Positions 46,061 to 48,873 of a stretch of DNA of 48,873 bases are shown here, in pieces. Origin of the DNA: an uncultured Clostridia bacterium. Its GTDB lineage: Bacteria > Bacillota > Clostridia > Christensenellales > Borkfalkiaceae. Where the stretch lies: contig CALVWR010000014.1 of the NCBI GenBank assembly GCA_944367565.1, positions 1 to 48,873 of the forward strand, given 5' to 3'. How positions within the stretch are numbered: the first letter of the stretch is position 1; each line of letters starts with the position of its first letter. The position numbers were made by a program, and so were the translations under genes. Below the pieces are notes generated by a model. That model did no database searches. It was not told the DNA's origin and saw nothing but the letters and a program-made list of their open reading frames with translations.

Positions 46061-47335
46061 CTACAACCGCGGCATTTCTTTTAAGTATTTGCGCAATATC
46101 TCTTGCGTAAAGCCGTTATGCTCTATTATATCTTTGTAGAACAGCGCGCTCGGCTTGGGAGTACGCGCAAAATCGCCGTCAAAGTCTACGTCGCACAGTC
46201 CGAACCGCGGCAAGTACGAATACCACTCGTAATTGTCCATAAGCGACCAATGCAAATATCCTTTAACGTCCGCACCGTCCTTTATCGCCGCGTGCATTGC
46301 CGCCAGATATTCGGCTATCTGCACTATGCGAAAATCGTCGTTGTCGCAGCTTATTCCGTTTTCGGTGACGTAAATCGGCTTGTCGGTCAAGCGCATCAAG
46401 CACGTGTACATGGTTTCGGGGTGGAATTCTTCCCAATAAAAATCTTCCCCGATCATCTTCATACGGGTGAACGGATAGGCTTGCGCGTACGGGTCGGCTT
46501 TGCGCGCGTCCAGTATTCGCCGCACGTACAAGTTGACCGCCCAATAGTCGCACGTATCTTTTATTTCCTTATCGTAAATTCCGTCTTTGCCCGGCACGAC
46601 CAATTCTCCCGTGCGAATCGCGTGAAAGAAGAACTCGTTGTGCATCATATCGTACCATTCCTGCAAACGGCGGTCGAACAAGTCGTGCTGTCGTTTGGCG
46701 TAGAATTGCACGAATGCGTGCGCGGACGAAATCGGCGCGGACGAATATTTTTTAATCAAATGATAAGCGCGCGAGTGGCAAATAACGTGATTGAATTTGA
46801 CGTTGCGCGCATAATCGTCTACGCCGGCGTTAAACTCGTTGAAAACGTTCCACAAATCGACATACGGCGCGATTTTCGGCACAATGTAGTTGATATGCGT
46901 TTCGAAATACTTATAGTTTTCCAAATTCGAAAATCCGCCCTTTTCGGCGAACCACTGCGGCACGGTAAAGTGCACGAGCGTAACGCAAGTTTTTATGCCG
47001 TTTTCTTTTAAGAGTGCTAACTGCTTAATATAGTGATCGGTTGCGTCTTTATCGAAAATGCCTTCTTCCGGCTGAATTCTGCTCCACTCCACACTCATGC
47101 GGTACATTTTATGCCCGAGCGACTTTAACAGCTTTACGTCGTCCTCGACCATGTTATAGCTGTTGCAAGCCTTGCCCGACACTTCGGCTTTCGGGTTGAC
47201 TTTCAGATTGTTTTGCTCGATTTGCCAGTTATTCGAGTGAATATTGTCGCCCTCGATTTGGTGCCCCGCCGTGGAACTGCCCCACGCGAAGCCTGCGGGA
47301 AAAGTAAAATCTTTCAATGAAAATATGTCGTACAT
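46061..47335 (-). CDS. Beta-glucosidase, glycoside hydrolase family 1
   Basis: A 424-residue cytoplasmic GH1 TIM-barrel enzyme. The N-terminal F-P-x-G-F-x-W-G-S-x-T-A-x-x-Q-x-E-G signature is present (about 12-29), as are the acid/base Glu167 in WNVFNEF and the nucleophile Glu325 in IYVTENG. NEF replaces the usual NEP, a change near the acid/base that some GH1 subgroups carry. It hydrolyses beta-glucosides, beta-galactosides or 6-phospho forms; the phosphate-binding Lys-Tyr signature is not clear. GGAGAA precedes the ATG. Confidence 0.92.
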   Translation of the reverse strand: MYDIFSLKDFTFPAGFAWGSSTAGHQIEGDNIHSNNWQIEQNNLKVNPKAEVSGKACNSYNMVEDDVKLLKSLGHKMYRMSVEWSRIQPEEGIFDKDATDHYIKQLALLKENGIKTCVTLVHFTVPQWFAEKGGFSNLENYKYFETHINYIVPKIAPYVDLWNVFNEFNAGVDDYARNVKFNHVICHSRAYHLIKKYSSAPISSAHAFVQFYAKRQHDLFDRRLQEWYDMMHNEFFFHAIRTGELVVPGKDGIYDKEIKDTCDYWAVNLYVRRILDARKADPYAQAYPFTRMKMIGEDFYWEEFHPETMYTCLMRLTDKPIYVTENGISCDNDDFRIVQIAEYLAAMHAAIKDGADVKGYLHWSLMDNYEWYSYLPRFGLCDVDFDGDFARTPKPSALFYKDIIEHNGFTQEILRKYLKEMPRL

Positions 47336-47393
47336 ACGTATTCTCCTAATGTTTATTGTTGTTTTGAAATTTCGATTTCGCGTATAATATCGC

Positions 47394-48040
47394 CTATTTT
47401 TTCAATTTGTCTTTCAAGAGCGGCATAAACAAACCGCCGGCTACAGTGCGGTTTCGGAATTCTTTTGCCGCGGCGGAGTCCACGTCGTACCAATCGGGGA
47501 ACGGATAGCGTTCGGCCCCGTCGGAAAGAAAGTTGCGCACCTGCGAAATGACTTCTTGCGCGTAGTCGCCTTTTTCGTCGAGCGCGGCGCACCAAAGAAG
47601 CCAATCGGCTTTTGTCGTGCGCAGACGGCTGTCGAGCGGCGTTCCGTATTTCGTCGCAACCGACGCGTAGTATTTCGTTTCGGACTCGTACAAGTCCGGC
47701 GCAAAAATATCCAAGCCGAGAATTTTATCGAATGCCAAATTATATTTAAGGCTATACGTGTCCTCGCCCGCCCCGAACGCAATCGGCAACCTGCCGTCCG
47801 AAAAACGTTCGCGTTCGATTTTCTCCACGAATTCGACGACGATTTTTTCAATATTGTCCGCGCGGGAAACAAGCCCTTTCTCCCTTAAAATACGCGCGTA
47901 GCATTCAAACGCGACGGTTGCTTTTATAGCGAGATTCAGTCCTCCGACAAGGTGACCCGCGAAGTCGTCGGTGCAAAGCTGACGACCGTACTCGGGTCCG
48001 CCCGCGCAAAGATAATCGCCCCACTTTTCGAGCAAATCGA
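47394..48040 (-). pseudogene. C-terminal part of a DUF4965-type protein (frameshifted)
   Basis: Continues the DUF4965 (glutaminase A-like) family pattern: LLEKWGDYLCAGGPEYGRQL, CTDDFAGHLVGGLNLAIKAT, and AFGAGEDTYSLKYNLAFDKI, ending at VAGGLFMPLLKDKLKK. An (alpha/alpha)6-type helical domain. It is out of frame with the preceding part by one base at a short T-run (about 48040); one more T would restore it. No independent start with a ribosome site is evident. Confidence 0.75.
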
Positions 48041-48700
48041 AATTTCGTCGACAAACTTAAAATCGCCGTCCGCGACAAAGCACGCATAGCAAAGAATAAG
48101 CATATTCGCGCTTTCTTCGACCTGCATTTGCCGCTCGTCCGTATAAACGTTCGTCTCCGCACCCATCAGATAATAAAACGGCAAGACTTCTTTTTGCGCA
48201 AAGTCGACGTATATATCCTTATTGTACTTTTCGTCGCCGTTTTGAGCGGCGTAGAGCTGTCCCGTCACGTACGGATACATTCCCGCGTCGTGCGGGGAAA
48301 AGTCGTATTTCCAAACGGGCATACGCGCGAAGTCGAATATCGGGCGCATCATACCGCGAACGAGCTCGGGATTATACAATAGATACAGCGGCGAGGACGG
48401 AAAAGTCACGTCGACCGTCGCGACGCAACCGTCCGAATTGCACTCTTTCGACAAAAACAGAATCCGCCCTTTCGCGTCGCAAACGAGCTTGTGCGCGGCA
48501 ATGCTTTGACGAAGCGACGCCACGCAAATTTCGTAATAATTTTCGCCAACGCACGCCGCCGACTTTTCGAGCTCGTCGTCGAACGCTTTCAGTTTGCGGT
48601 CGATTTCGCCGATTTTCACATAGCTTTCTTCTATCGCGTCGCAAATGTTTTTGTCACCGCCGCGGAAATAGTATCCGCGCAAAACCTGACCGTAGTAATA
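48036..48700 (-). pseudogene. Middle part of the same DUF4965-type protein
   Basis: Reads YYGQVLRGYYFRGGDKN, then a helical region, then the DUF4965 hallmark VDVTFPSSPLYLLYNPELVR, PIFDFARMPVWKYDFSPHDA and GMYPYVTGQLYAAQ, and QVEESANMLILCYACF. The 5' side is out of frame by one base near 48694-48702; dropping one T gives SCIYYGQVLRGYY, which fits the family better. Confidence 0.75.
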
Positions 48701-48873
48701 TACAGGACGCTATATCGTCGAATGCGAGCATAAAACAGCCGCTCAAAGCCGCGTTTTCGGCTCGCCCATGAGCTTTACGTTCCCGGCAGAGATAGGCTCG
48801 TCTATGCCAAGCACACGCCACGGTGCCAAAGTAGCAATTAAGGAAGCTTTACATTATTTGGATTGCCTCCCGC
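48700..48873 (-). pseudogene. Start-side fragment of the DUF4965-type protein, off the window edge
   Basis: Pieces in successive frames read APWRVLGIDEPISAGNVKLM then GEPKT, and AALSGCFMLAFDDIASC, which fit the family's region before YYGQVL. At least two more one-base shifts are needed (a run of four A at 48754-48757 on the plus strand as T, and near 48840). The true N-terminus is outside the window. Confidence 0.5.

Overview
The window reads as chromosomal DNA of an endospore-forming Firmicute, most likely an uncultured gut Clostridia (Christensenellales/Oscillospirales-like). The evidence is an intact sigK, a gerA-gerB-gerC operon, a SpoVB-like flippase, an archaeal-type AspRS, lipoproteins with Listeria-Bacteroides (InlB-type) repeats, TTGACA-17-TATAAT promoters and strong AGGAGG ribosome binding sites. 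The taxon is inferred, not proven.

Region 1 (1-25,250) is a dense housekeeping and sporulation block. In order it holds a NahK-like sugar kinase behind a repeat-tailed membrane protein; sigK with a sigma-E-like promoter; an AzgA/PbuG-type purine permease with a long structured leader; a LysM protein divergent from a SpoVB-like flippase that seems to start at AUC; a folate ECF S-component under a tetrahydrofolate riboswitch; DUF421 and DUF4363 genes; an InlB-repeat lipoprotein; AspRS; DegV; a dxs-peptidase E-queH operon whose promoter implies a leaderless mRNA; a cyclophilin divergent from an M29 aminopeptidase; the gerA/B/C operon; and an amino-acid ABC transporter whose ATPase carries an unusual insertion and whose promoter is preceded by ArgR-like half-sites.

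Region 2 (25,249-31,850) begins with tRNA-Gln(CTG) and continues as an A-rich run of eleven co-directional genes typical of integrative/conjugative element cargo. It includes small unknown proteins, a PcfK-like domain joined to a MutS domain I, a PcfJ-like protein, and a small N6-adenine-methylase-like protein without a visible NPPY motif. No integrase, relaxase or second attachment site is visible, so this is an element fragment or an eroded island.

Region 3 (31,853-48,873) is a minus-strand glycan-utilisation cluster. In transcription order it holds a frameshifted DUF4965-type gene, GH1, a sugar isomerase/epimerase-like TIM barrel, a Gfo/Idh/MocA oxidoreductase, GH36, an InlB-repeat lipoprotein, an 80-residue unknown, a Big_2 surface protein split by a G7 tract, then GH37-like, GH3 and GH2 enzymes. 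Together they could take apart beta-glucosides/galactosides, alpha-galactosides and alpha-glucosides; the oxidoreductase and isomerase suggest further modification of a released sugar. No dedicated sugar transporter or regulator lies inside the window. Several homopolymer-linked frameshifts in this region raise the question of sequencing error versus real decay or phase variation.
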